From Tenacibaculum jejuense (GTDB lineage: Bacteria > Bacteroidota > Bacteroidia > Flavobacteriales > Flavobacteriaceae), in contig NZ_LT899436.1 in NCBI RefSeq assembly GCF_900198195.1, positions 2,075,001 to 2,139,000 on the forward strand: a stretch of 64,000 bases of DNA, written 5' to 3'. The notes under the pieces are model-generated. The model worked only from the letters and a program-made list of their open reading frames with translations. It was not told the DNA's origin and ran no database searches. The position numbers and the translations under genes were made by a program. This document shows positions 25,385 to 33,329 of the stretch, in pieces (position 1 is the first letter of the stretch; each line of letters opens with the position of its first letter).

Positions 25385-27197
25385 TATCTGAGAGTTTATA
25401 TGGTATTTCAAATGTTACTATAACACCAGTTCCGTTAGATTTATTTTTGAGGTTAATTCCTTTGTTTGTGACCTTTTTTAGGTAAGTGTCAATTAGTTTG
25501 GTAGAAGATGCTTTTGAAGATTTATTATCGCTTGATAATCCAATTCCGTTATCTTCAATTACGCAAAGTAAAGTTACGTTTTGTTGGGTTAAACTTAACG
25601 TAATTTGACCAGGGTAATTTATTCCAGATAAACCATGTTCAATACTATTTTCTATAAAAGGTTGAATTAACATTGGAGGTATAAAAATTAAATCATCTTG
25701 ATTAAGATTCTTTAAATTCAGTTGAAATTGAAAAGTATCAGGAAAACGAAGTTGTTGAAGTTCTATAAACTTTTGCAAGGCATCAATCTCTTCATTTAGT
25801 TGAATATAGTTTTGTGTTGAGTTTTCTAGAATTAATCGTAATAAGCGTGAAAATTTTAAAAGATATTTAATGGCCAACTTAGGAGTATCTTCTATTTTAT
25901 TTTGGATGGCATACAACGTATTAAATGTAAAATGAGGATTCATTTGTAAGCGTAATAAACGTTGCTGCATTTGTAGATTTTGCTTTTCAAAGTTATATTT
26001 ACGTTGTTTGTAAAAAAGGTATCCTATAGTTATAAAAATCACTACTAAAACTATTAATCCGAATAAACGTTTTAAACTTTTAATTTCTAAGTCGTTTTTT
26101 TCAGCAATTATTTTCTTTTCTCTCTCTGAAGCCTTTTTTAACTCTACAAGTTCATTTTGAAACTTTTTAGTGTATTCGTTTTCTTGATAATTATATAAGC
26201 TATCGAAACTGTTGTTTATCAGATCTATTTTTTTATCCGTTAAAAAAGAAAGATGGAGTTGTGTTTGTAAAATACTACGTTTTGTTGTAGACTTTACGTT
26301 ACCTCCAACTAAAGCTTTTGCAGAATCAAGGTGAAGTTGTGCTTTTTGAAATGCTTTTAAATGAATATAGCTTTCGGAAATATTTTTATGTAGTCCTGCA
26401 ATTTCATTTTTTGAATTTACATTCTTCTTTCCCTTAGTTAAAAAATATAAAGCTTTTAAGTAATACCTTAAGGAGTTAGCATATTCTTTCTTGTAAAACT
26501 TATGAATACCAAGCTCTCTAAATAAATTATGTTTTGTGCTGGTATTGAGTTTGTGTTCATATTTAGAAATACTATCCAGCAAGAAAAATGCTCTTTGTTT
26601 ATTCTTTAGTTTTAACTCATACTGAGCTTGAATAATTAAGTTCTCACTAATATCATTTACATTTTTACCTTCTTGTAATTTCGCTTTTATTTGAAGTTTA
26701 TTATGAGTTAAAGCTTTCTTTATATCACCTTTGGCTTTATAGGTGTTTTCAAGCATATACTGGTAGTAAGAATCTTCAGTTTTTACTAAGTCCTTATAAT
26801 CATTAATAACGGTGAAACAGTCACCATAATTTCCTTGTTGATTATGAAATTTCCAACAGTTAAAAAAGTATTTTAATTCGAGTTTATTGCTAATACTATC
26901 TTTTACAAAGTCTTTAGCTTTATGAAAATATATAGTAGCAGAATCATTTAGTTTTTTAAAGCGATAATAATTAGCTAACATATAGTTGTTTTTAGCTTCA
27001 ATAGAATCACTAACAAAGGAATAATGTTTTATAAAGTTTCTAACTTTATTTAGTTTTATTAATGTAGAGTCTCTGTTTTTAAATGCTTTTTTATGTAGAA
27101 CTTTAATTTCGGTAAGCACTTCTGTTTCATTTTTTTTAGAAGTACAGGCATAAACAAAGCATGTTAGTGTCAAGAAAAAACACAACCTTTTAAACAT
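25377..27197 (-). CDS. LytS-type sensor histidine kinase with periplasmic TPR region
   Basis: 606 residues. The N-terminus reads as a lipoprotein-like signal (FVYAC, Cys18). Residues about 25-340 form tetratricopeptide-like helices outside the membrane; one membrane helix lies at about 378-396. The His_kinase domain follows with the phospho-acceptor in LQMNPHFTFNTLYA (His422), and an HATPase domain with IQPFIENSIEHGL and EDNGIGL closes the protein. This architecture (TPR sensor, one TM, PF06580 kinase) is common in Bacteroidota. Partner: LytTR regulator at 24644, overlapping by 8 bases. The input signal is unknown. Confidence 0.93.
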   Translation of the reverse strand: MFKRLCFFLTLTCFVYACTSKKNETEVLTEIKVLHKKAFKNRDSTLIKLNKVRNFIKHYSFVSDSIEAKNNYMLANYYRFKKLNDSATIYFHKAKDFVKDSISNKLELKYFFNCWKFHNQQGNYGDCFTVINDYKDLVKTEDSYYQYMLENTYKAKGDIKKALTHNKLQIKAKLQEGKNVNDISENLIIQAQYELKLKNKQRAFFLLDSISKYEHKLNTSTKHNLFRELGIHKFYKKEYANSLRYYLKALYFLTKGKKNVNSKNEIAGLHKNISESYIHLKAFQKAQLHLDSAKALVGGNVKSTTKRSILQTQLHLSFLTDKKIDLINNSFDSLYNYQENEYTKKFQNELVELKKASEREKKIIAEKNDLEIKSLKRLFGLIVLVVIFITIGYLFYKQRKYNFEKQNLQMQQRLLRLQMNPHFTFNTLYAIQNKIEDTPKLAIKYLLKFSRLLRLILENSTQNYIQLNEEIDALQKFIELQQLRFPDTFQFQLNLKNLNQDDLIFIPPMLIQPFIENSIEHGLSGINYPGQITLSLTQQNVTLLCVIEDNGIGLSSDNKSSKASSTKLIDTYLKKVTNKGINLKNKSNGTGVIVTFEIPYKLSDND

Positions 27198-27276
27198 AGT
27201 AAGATACTTGATTGATCTGACTAAGTTATGAAATTAAAAATTTATTGGGTATAGTAAAATAGGAGTAGAGGAGTTG

Positions 27277-27918
27277 TTAAAATTGATATTTCTTATCAAT
27301 AGCATACTTTACAAGTTCATTTCCACTATTTAAATTTAATTTTCTAATCATATTTTTTCTATGTGTATCCACTGTAGTTTTAGCGATAAAAAGATCTTCA
27401 GCAATTTGTTTTGATGTTTTTCCATTGGCAATATGTTGTAAAATTTCTTTTTCTCTATTAGATAAAACAATCTGATCTGATTTTCCTATAGTTACGTTTT
27501 TATCAATGTAGTCATTCATAAAGTTAAAAGCTACGTTAGGATCAAAAAAAGTGTTACCCTCAGCTATCACTTTTATAGCTTTAGAAAGCATTTTTATTCC
27601 AGAATTTTTCAATAAATATCCAGAAGCACCAGCATCTAACATTTGTTTTATTGCATCTGGTTGATCAAACATGGTTAAGGCTAAAACTTTAATATGTTTG
27701 AATTTAGATTTTATAATCTTGGTAGCAGCAATACCATCCATTTTAGGCATTCTAATGTCAGTAATAACTAATTTGGGTTGTTTTAACTCTACTAATTTAA
27801 TAAGCTCTTCACCATTGTTTACACTACCAATTATTTTGATTTCTTCATCATATTCAAAAAAAGATTTAACTCCATCAATCAACATTTGATGATCTTCTGC
27901 AATAACGATTGTAGTCAT
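27277..27918 (-). CDS. NarL/FixJ-type response regulator
   Basis: 213 residues. Receiver domain 1-125: acidic EDH at 8-10, phospho-acceptor Asp54 in VITDIRMPKMDGIAA, and conserved Lys in YLLKNSG. LuxR-type helix-turn-helix at about 148-210 (LSNREKEILQHIANGKTSKQIAEDL with VDTHRKNMIRKL split across the motif). It lies 68 bases after the kinase at 27987, which belongs to the HisKA_3 class that pairs with NarL regulators. A TATATTTG element in this gap may also give it its own promoter. Confidence 0.95.
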   Translation of the reverse strand: MTTIVIAEDHQMLIDGVKSFFEYDEEIKIIGSVNNGEELIKLVELKQPKLVITDIRMPKMDGIAATKIIKSKFKHIKVLALTMFDQPDAIKQMLDAGASGYLLKNSGIKMLSKAIKVIAEGNTFFDPNVAFNFMNDYIDKNVTIGKSDQIVLSNREKEILQHIANGKTSKQIAEDLFIAKTTVDTHRKNMIRKLNLNSGNELVKYAIDKKYQF

Positions 27919-27939
27919 ATTTTTTCAATTTGTTTTACT

Positions 27940-27947
27940 CAAATATA
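27940..27947 (-). promoter_or_regulatory. Candidate -7 element for the NarL-type regulator
   Basis: TATATTTG on the minus strand, 22 bases above the regulator ATG, in the gap after the kinase gene. No -33 TTG at the right spacing was found. Confidence 0.35.
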
Positions 27948-27986
27948 ATAAACCAAAATAGTATTGAGTTACTTACAGCTAGGTAT

Positions 27987-29834
27987 TTAAATAGGGATAT
28001 TCATTATAATTGAAGTCCCGCTTTTCGAAGAAGAGTCTATCTGAAAAGTTCCTTCTAAATGTTCTATTCTTTTTTGAATAGAGTGTAATCCCATGCCTGT
28101 TTTAGCTTTAATTTTTTTAGGATCAAATCCTTTTCCATTATCTTCAATAATAATGTTTAACGTGTCTTTAAACTGAGAAATGCTTATTGTTGCTTCGCTG
28201 GCTTCAGCATGTTTAATAATATTGGTGGTTAACTCTTGTATAATTCTAAATAAAGTGAGTTCTGTATTGGTATCTAATCGTTGCTCTAAACCAAAATCTA
28301 TAATTTCAATTTTTAACTGATTTGCAGCAGAAATTTTTTCTGCCATAATTTTTACAGCGACTAATAATCCCTGATTAGCAATTACTCCTGCATTTTTAGC
28401 GTGAGCAATACTTCTGACTTTTAGATAAGTTTCATCAATTAATTTCTCAGTTTTTTCATATAAATCATCTTGGTTAAAATGTTTTTTCTCTCTATTGAGT
28501 TTTAAATTTTCAAAATGAAGTTTTAAAGTAGCTAGAACACTACCAATATTATCATGTAAATCCTCAGCGATTCTAACACGTTCCTTTTCTTGTCCGGTTA
28601 CCATTGCATTAATGGTGTTAATTTCTTGTTCTTTGAGTAGTGTAAGATTTTTTTGTTTTTCTAACTCTTTTTGTTGCTCAGCTAATAAACGTTTTTTCTT
28701 TGAGTTTTTAAGGTTTAAGTATGCTATAATTATCCCAAAGATTAATAAAAATAAAGTAATAATAAAAAAGTATAAGTTTCGTTCTTTTTGTAATTTTTCT
28801 TTATCATAATTAAATTTTGTACGATGATAAGTTCTTTTTTGTGCACTTTTTGAACGCTCATAATTTAATTCTTCACTAAAAAACTGACTTTTAAATCTAA
28901 GACTATCTAATTCATTTCCAATTTTAGTATAAGCTTTATATTTCCAATAATATAATGGTAGATATAAAGATTTAAATACATATGATGTATCTTGTATTTT
29001 TATTTTATCACTGAAATCTAATGCTTCATTAAAATTATTTTTTTTATATAAAATGGCTAATTTTAATAATTGACATGCGATTTTCTTTTCTTTTTCTTTG
29101 TATTTTAATTTTTTTTTATCTAAAAAAATTAATGCAGAGTCCACTTGTTTTAAAGCTAAATCATAGTTTTTCATTATTTTGAAATTATAAGAAGCATTAG
29201 TTTGTAATAGCTTTACAGAAGTGCTTTTATCTTTGGTTAACCTTAAACTTTCATTAGCTTTTTTTTTAAGAGGAATGATTTTATCTTTATTATTGAAATC
29301 TAATCGTAATGAAATTCTATAGTTATACAAGGCATTTATTTTTTTTTCACTTATGCTATGAATATTATCATTATATATCTTTAGGAAGTAACTATAAGTT
29401 TTATCTTCAACACTAGTGGCTATTTGATCATAGATATCCAGAATAGCTTTTGAAATTTCGCAGATTAAAACTTTATCTTTTCTTTTTACTGCTATATTTA
29501 AAGACTTTTCTAAATTTGCATAAGCTTTTAGTTCATCTCCTTCCGCATAAAAATAATATAACCCCTTATTAAATTCATTAAAATTAAAGTTGAGAGAATT
29601 ACGCTTAAAATAGTTTTTGTTAACTTTCAGAGTGTCAAATTTCCCATGTATAATTATATTTGAATAGATTTTTAGTTGTTTTTTTAAGTCTAAATCGTTA
29701 ATGTTTCTAATGTTATTTTGGACTTTCTCTACATTGTTTATGTATACATTATAAAAAAAATAATCTAGCCCATGTTCTTTTTTTGATGAACACGAGCTAA
29801 TAATTATTAATATGATTAGTATTTTTTTATACAA
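27987..29834 (-). CDS. NarX/DegS-type sensor histidine kinase with TPR region, TTG start
   Basis: 615 residues. Start: the only start codon available is a TTG at 29834, because the upstream in-frame codons are CTA and then the stop of the preceding gene. A short signal with lipobox SSC (Cys15) follows, then a long helical TPR-like part (about 25-340), one membrane helix (about 354-373), a coiled coil (about 375-415), HisKA_3 dimer helix with ERVRIAEDLHDNIGSVLA (phospho-acceptor His427), and HATPase with ELTTNIIKHAEA and DNGKGFDP. Partner is probably the NarL regulator at 27277. It sits 3 bases after the unrecognised gene at 29838, in the same frame. Confidence 0.9.
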   Translation of the reverse strand: MYKKILIILIIISSCSSKKEHGLDYFFYNVYINNVEKVQNNIRNINDLDLKKQLKIYSNIIIHGKFDTLKVNKNYFKRNSLNFNFNEFNKGLYYFYAEGDELKAYANLEKSLNIAVKRKDKVLICEISKAILDIYDQIATSVEDKTYSYFLKIYNDNIHSISEKKINALYNYRISLRLDFNNKDKIIPLKKKANESLRLTKDKSTSVKLLQTNASYNFKIMKNYDLALKQVDSALIFLDKKKLKYKEKEKKIACQLLKLAILYKKNNFNEALDFSDKIKIQDTSYVFKSLYLPLYYWKYKAYTKIGNELDSLRFKSQFFSEELNYERSKSAQKRTYHRTKFNYDKEKLQKERNLYFFIITLFLLIFGIIIAYLNLKNSKKKRLLAEQQKELEKQKNLTLLKEQEINTINAMVTGQEKERVRIAEDLHDNIGSVLATLKLHFENLKLNREKKHFNQDDLYEKTEKLIDETYLKVRSIAHAKNAGVIANQGLLVAVKIMAEKISAANQLKIEIIDFGLEQRLDTNTELTLFRIIQELTTNIIKHAEASEATISISQFKDTLNIIIEDNGKGFDPKKIKAKTGMGLHSIQKRIEHLEGTFQIDSSSKSGTSIIMNIPI

Positions 29835-29837
29835 TAG

Positions 29838-30425
29838 TTATTCAATTAAAATTCTTTTGGGTACACAAAAACCTACAGGTTCACCCATACTGTCAGGAAT
29901 AGGAAATGGTTCATCAGTACCAAATTTTCTTCCAGAAATTTCTACATAATCTTCTCCGTCACGAATAAATCTATAAGGGTTTAAATATTTTGATTTCTCT
30001 GGTTTTTTAGGATCATAAATATTTTGATTTGGGGGAGTTCTAGAGTAATTAGAATCTAAAATCATTCCTGATTCTAATTTTTTATGTAATTCAATTACCT
30101 TACTAATTTCAGTATTTGTGTCAAAAGGAGTAATGCTAAAATTAATGTAAGCATCAATGTGATCATCAGAATTGCTTTGAGTTGAAAATTCAATTTTTGG
30201 TGAAGAATTACCGAATCCTATAGTTATATCTCCTATAAAATTTTGTAGTTTAAAATCACAATGATAGTTATATTGTCTGAAATTATCTGAGTTATCAAAT
30301 TCTTCAAACTTTTTAATTTTAATATAAACCATATAAAAAGTTCCATAATCTTGAGAACCTAAAATAGGTTGAAAATTAGTTTTATCCTTTAAATTTAATT
30401 TGAACTTTAAGTTTTCGTGTGCCAT
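29838..30425 (-). CDS. Unrecognised cytosolic protein
   Basis: 195 residues, no signal peptide or membrane helix. Sequence is beta-rich and polar, with FYMVYIKIKKFEEF and a Pro-rich middle (SRTPPNQNIYDPKKPEKSK) and a C-terminal KFGTDEPFPIPDSMGEPVG. I recognise no family. It lies between a cysteine protease (17 bases upstream) and a kinase (3 bases downstream, same frame across one stop codon). Tight spacing says that it works with one of them; being a protease partner or substrate is an inference only. Confidence 0.6.
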   Translation of the reverse strand: MAHENLKFKLNLKDKTNFQPILGSQDYGTFYMVYIKIKKFEEFDNSDNFRQYNYHCDFKLQNFIGDITIGFGNSSPKIEFSTQSNSDDHIDAYINFSITPFDTNTEISKVIELHKKLESGMILDSNYSRTPPNQNIYDPKKPEKSKYLNPYRFIRDGEDYVEISGRKFGTDEPFPIPDSMGEPVGFCVPKRILIE

Positions 30426-30442
30426 ATTTATAAATTGTTTGA

Positions 30443-31513
30443 TTATTGTAGTTTAAAAGAGCTAAGTTTTGGATTATTATTTTCTAAGTTTTCCTTAAAA
30501 ATATGGTAGTTAACCCAATTATTTGAAATTTTGTAATTAGCAGGATAAGATATAGGTTTTACCAATAGATTTCCATTAACTTTTTTTGTTTTAACTATGG
30601 TGCCATATTCACGAAATATGCATTGATTTTTTTTGAGGTAATTACATCCATATCTGTCGTGAGCAATATTGGGTTTTCCTATAACACTGATATTTCTCAG
30701 GCATCTATTTATATCTGGGCAATTAAATTGACTTGTTCTTTCTTCCTTATAAAGTTGATGTGATAAAAATGATAAAACATCATCTTTATTATTAATTTTA
30801 TTAATCAACGATGTATCTTTAATTTTTAAATAATTCCATGGATTTTTTAGATTATTTAATTCTAACTTATCTAGTTGTAATTCATTTTTAGTTATAAATT
30901 CATTAAGATATTTTATGTTTTTATAAAGTAGAAAATCTTTCTCTATATTTTTTTGATTTAAGTTATTATCATAACCTTTAACTTTTGTAGTCCAAACCTT
31001 ATCTATTTTGGTAGTAGATATATACTCTTTAATACATATGTAATTTGTATCTGATAAATTGTTAGGATCACTTATGAGTAAATATTTAAAGTTATCTAAC
31101 TCTCCATACCCTATTATTAATTCCATGTGAGCATTATTATCTATAGTTTTTAAAATTATTGGTGATTGATTAGTGTTTAGAGTCTCAACAATTTTGTCAT
31201 AGTTATTAATTATGGCTTTATCAATTTCTTCTGCTTTGAAACCAGCTTCATTAAATATTTTAACTAAATGATCGTCTTTTAATTCTAAATTATCGCAGTG
31301 ACATTCTGAACTTTCTATTCTACAATCTAATTTAGATGAATTTACATTCAAATAAGAATTATAATGGCTTACGATTTCGTAATCTTCAACACCAATAGTA
31401 GAGTTAGATTTAAAGCCTTTTATCATTTTTTCTAAAGAAGAAGCCCAACACCAAGAAGATCTAGTTGGTTGTTTAATGTGCGTTAAGTTATTAAAACAAT
31501 AAAATTTTCCCAT
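30443..31513 (-). CDS. Papain-like (C39/AvrRpt2-like) cysteine protease
   Basis: 356 residues, no signal peptide. The N-terminal 160 residues carry the hallmarks of papain-fold proteases of the C39/AvrRpt2 type: Gln15 (oxyanion), Cys22 in SSWCWASSLEKM, His129 in AHMELIIGYG, and Asp149/Asn151 in LLISDPNN. The remaining 200 residues are Asn/Lys-rich and Cys-containing (Cys265, 271, 290, 298) and unassigned; they may bind a metal or a partner. In this family, proteases act on host proteins (AvrRpt2), on GG leaders (C39), or on unknown targets. The neighbours are an unrecognised protein, a two-component pair and, further on, GG-leader peptides. Confidence 0.8.
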   Translation of the reverse strand: MGKFYCFNNLTHIKQPTRSSWCWASSLEKMIKGFKSNSTIGVEDYEIVSHYNSYLNVNSSKLDCRIESSECHCDNLELKDDHLVKIFNEAGFKAEEIDKAIINNYDKIVETLNTNQSPIILKTIDNNAHMELIIGYGELDNFKYLLISDPNNLSDTNYICIKEYISTTKIDKVWTTKVKGYDNNLNQKNIEKDFLLYKNIKYLNEFITKNELQLDKLELNNLKNPWNYLKIKDTSLINKINNKDDVLSFLSHQLYKEERTSQFNCPDINRCLRNISVIGKPNIAHDRYGCNYLKKNQCIFREYGTIVKTKKVNGNLLVKPISYPANYKISNNWVNYHIFKENLENNNPKLSSFKLQ

Positions 31514-31537
31514 GACATATAAATATTAAGAACATTA

Positions 31538-31545
31538 CAAATATA
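31538..31545 (-). promoter_or_regulatory. Candidate -7 element for the protease operon
   Basis: TATATTTG on the minus strand, 24 bases above the protease ATG. It suggests that the protease, unrecognised protein and kinase genes start their own transcript. A -33 TTG at normal spacing is not visible. Confidence 0.4.
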
Positions 31546-31617
31546 TTTTGTTGCTATAAATATTTTTATACCTACAAATAGGTATATTTTTCTACTTAAT
31601 AGTAAGTAAAATTGAAT

Positions 31618-31776
31618 TTAGCCACCAATAATAATACTTCCGTCTTTAGTTTCAGGAGCCATTGGATCAAAGGGGAGTTGTTGATTATTGGTTTCTATAA
31701 TTTCTGTTGAAGAATCAGTACAACTGATAAAAAATAAAGAAGATATGGTTAAAATTAGTAGTAGTATTTTTTTCAT
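31618..31776 (-). CDS. Very small lipoprotein, 52 residues
   Basis: An ATG at 31776 opens MKKILLLILTISSLFFISC, a textbook lipoprotein signal with Cys19. The mature part is only 34 residues, acidic and Pro-containing (LPFDPMAPETKDG), and ends SIIIGG. No family recognised. Its stop lies 104 bases before the protease start on the same strand. The signal peptide is what supports it as a real gene; a shortened relic of a longer lipoprotein is possible. Confidence 0.55.
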   Translation of the reverse strand: MKKILLLILTISSLFFISCTDSSTEIIETNNQQLPFDPMAPETKDGSIIIGG

Positions 31777-31811
31777 ATTTTAATTTTATACAACTAAAAT
31801 ATCAAAAAAAC

Positions 31812-32501
31812 TTAGTGTAATGTAAAAATAGTCAGTAAAATACCTAATGAAATAGCTATAAACTTTTGAAGATTGAATTTATGATTCTCAGAACTTTCAA
31901 ATAAAATAATTGTAGAAATATGTAAAAAAACTCCAATAATTAATGCTGTAATCTCTTGGGTGTATTGTTGCAACCAATCCACATTTTCTCCTAAAAAATA
32001 TCCGATAGGGCTCATCAAACTAAAAATAAAAAGAAAAATGAAAGTCTTTGGTTTAGAGAATTCCGAGTGTAAAAAAAATGTGGTAATGATTATAGCAACT
32101 GGAATTTTATGAACCACAATGGCCCATAATAAGTTATCGTTAGCATTATGAATAGGTAAACCTTCTGAGAAAGCATGCAAAGATAAACTAACAAATAATA
32201 ACCAAGGAAAAGTATTAGAATTAGATTGTAAATGTACATGACCATGTTCAGCACCTTTTGAAAAAGATTCTAAAATAGACTGAAATAAAATACCAATTAA
32301 TATGATAATACCAATTTTATGGAATTGTGTATGATCATGAGAATGTGCATATACTTCTGGAAGTAAATGTAAAACAGTTACAGATAATAAATATGAGCCA
32401 CTAAAGGCTAGTAAAAGTCTCGTGTATAATTTGTTGGGTTTTTTAAAAAGAACAAAAGCTCCTCCTAATAAAACAGAACCTATTAAAATTAGGTAATTCA
32501 T
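31812..32501 (-). CDS. ZIP-family divalent metal transporter
   Basis: 229 residues with seven to eight membrane helices. Helix 4 and 5 motifs of ZIP transporters are seen: LHAFSEGLPI and VVHKIPVAI. His-rich loops (HSHDHTQFH, then AEHGHVH) would bind zinc. Role: zinc or related metal uptake or balance across the inner membrane. The start overlaps the end of the methyltransferase gene by 4 bases (ATGA), so they are coupled. Confidence 0.9.
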   Translation of the reverse strand: MNYLILIGSVLLGGAFVLFKKPNKLYTRLLLAFSGSYLLSVTVLHLLPEVYAHSHDHTQFHKIGIIILIGILFQSILESFSKGAEHGHVHLQSNSNTFPWLLFVSLSLHAFSEGLPIHNANDNLLWAIVVHKIPVAIIITTFFLHSEFSKPKTFIFLFIFSLMSPIGYFLGENVDWLQQYTQEITALIIGVFLHISTIILFESSENHKFNLQKFIAISLGILLTIFTLH

Positions 32502-33223
32502 TTAGCTACTAAAATTAATCTGTTTGAACGCTCCTCCTCAAAAGAATTCAAATTATAATCGCCAAAAGTATCAATAATTTTTAATCCAACAGTATTAAAG
32601 TATTTCTTCATTTTATCAAAACTCAAGAATTTAACTTTTTCTGTGTATGAATGTTCTTCATTGTCAGCAACAAAATTAATGTGCTTTAAAATAAAACCAT
32701 CTTTAATTTCACGTTTTATGTGAAACTCAATATTATCAATGGTTTTTACTTCTTGTTTAACAAGTTGTTGTTCAGTTTTAATAACATTTAAAAAATCTAA
32801 CACTAAAACAGCATCTTCTTTTAAACCACTTTTCATGGCTTTTAATACTTGAAGATCTTCATTGTCATCATCAAAATAACCAAAACTCGTAAATAAGTTG
32901 AAAATAGCGTCGTATTTATTCTCCAGAGTTTTACGCATATCCCAAACTTCAAAGTTTAGGGTTTCATTTTCGAAATTTTTAGCGTAATCGATACTGTTTT
33001 TACTCAAATCTCCACCAGTTACTTTGTAACCTAAAGAGTTTAAAAAAATAGAATGTCTTCCTTTTCCACAAGGTAAATCAGCAATATGAGCAGATTTAGG
33101 AAGTTGTAAATATGCAGTAATATTTTTCATGAATAACTGCGCATCTTCATCATTTCTATGCTTATATAATGTATGATAATATGGTGTGTCAAACCATGAA
33201 CTGAACCAATCTTTTGTCTTCAT
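32498..33223 (-). CDS. Class I SAM-dependent methyltransferase
   Basis: 241 residues. The SAM-binding glycine loop IADLPCGKGRHSIFL (about 43-57), an acidic end of strand 2 (GGDLS) and DAIFNLFTSFGYFDD are typical of small-molecule methyltransferases of the Methyltransf_25 kind. N-terminal SSWFDTPYYHTLYKHRN is common in a Bacteroidota subfamily. The substrate is unknown. It overlaps the ZIP gene (4 bases). A TACTTTTG -7-like element is at 33245-33238 on this strand. Confidence 0.9.
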   Translation of the reverse strand: MKTKDWFSSWFDTPYYHTLYKHRNDEDAQLFMKNITAYLQLPKSAHIADLPCGKGRHSIFLNSLGYKVTGGDLSKNSIDYAKNFENETLNFEVWDMRKTLENKYDAIFNLFTSFGYFDDDNEDLQVLKAMKSGLKEDAVLVLDFLNVIKTEQQLVKQEVKTIDNIEFHIKREIKDGFILKHINFVADNEEHSYTEKVKFLSFDKMKKYFNTVGLKIIDTFGDYNLNSFEEERSNRLILVAK

Positions 33224-33303
33224 AAGTAATATGGACGCAAAAGTAATGAAAACTTACATTTTTCTTTCCTGAATTATTATCTAAAAACACAATAATTAAA
33301 ATG

Positions 33304-33311
33304 TATTTTTG
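33304..33311 (+). promoter_or_regulatory. Candidate -7 element of the THUMP methyltransferase gene
   Basis: TATTTTTG fits TAnnTTTG and lies 18 bases before the ATG at 33330, followed by a GC as at other promoters here. Confidence 0.4.
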
Positions 33312-33329
33312 CAAACTAAGATAGCATAG

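Noticed and set aside
25385..25411. Longer start of the LytTR regulator
   Set aside because: The nine extra residues precede the receiver-domain start; the ATG at 25384 overlaps the kinase stop in the usual coupled way.
30443..31513. Secreted virulence effector (AvrRpt2-like)
   Set aside because: No signal peptide or T9SS sorting domain was seen, so export is unsupported although the fold resembles AvrRpt2.
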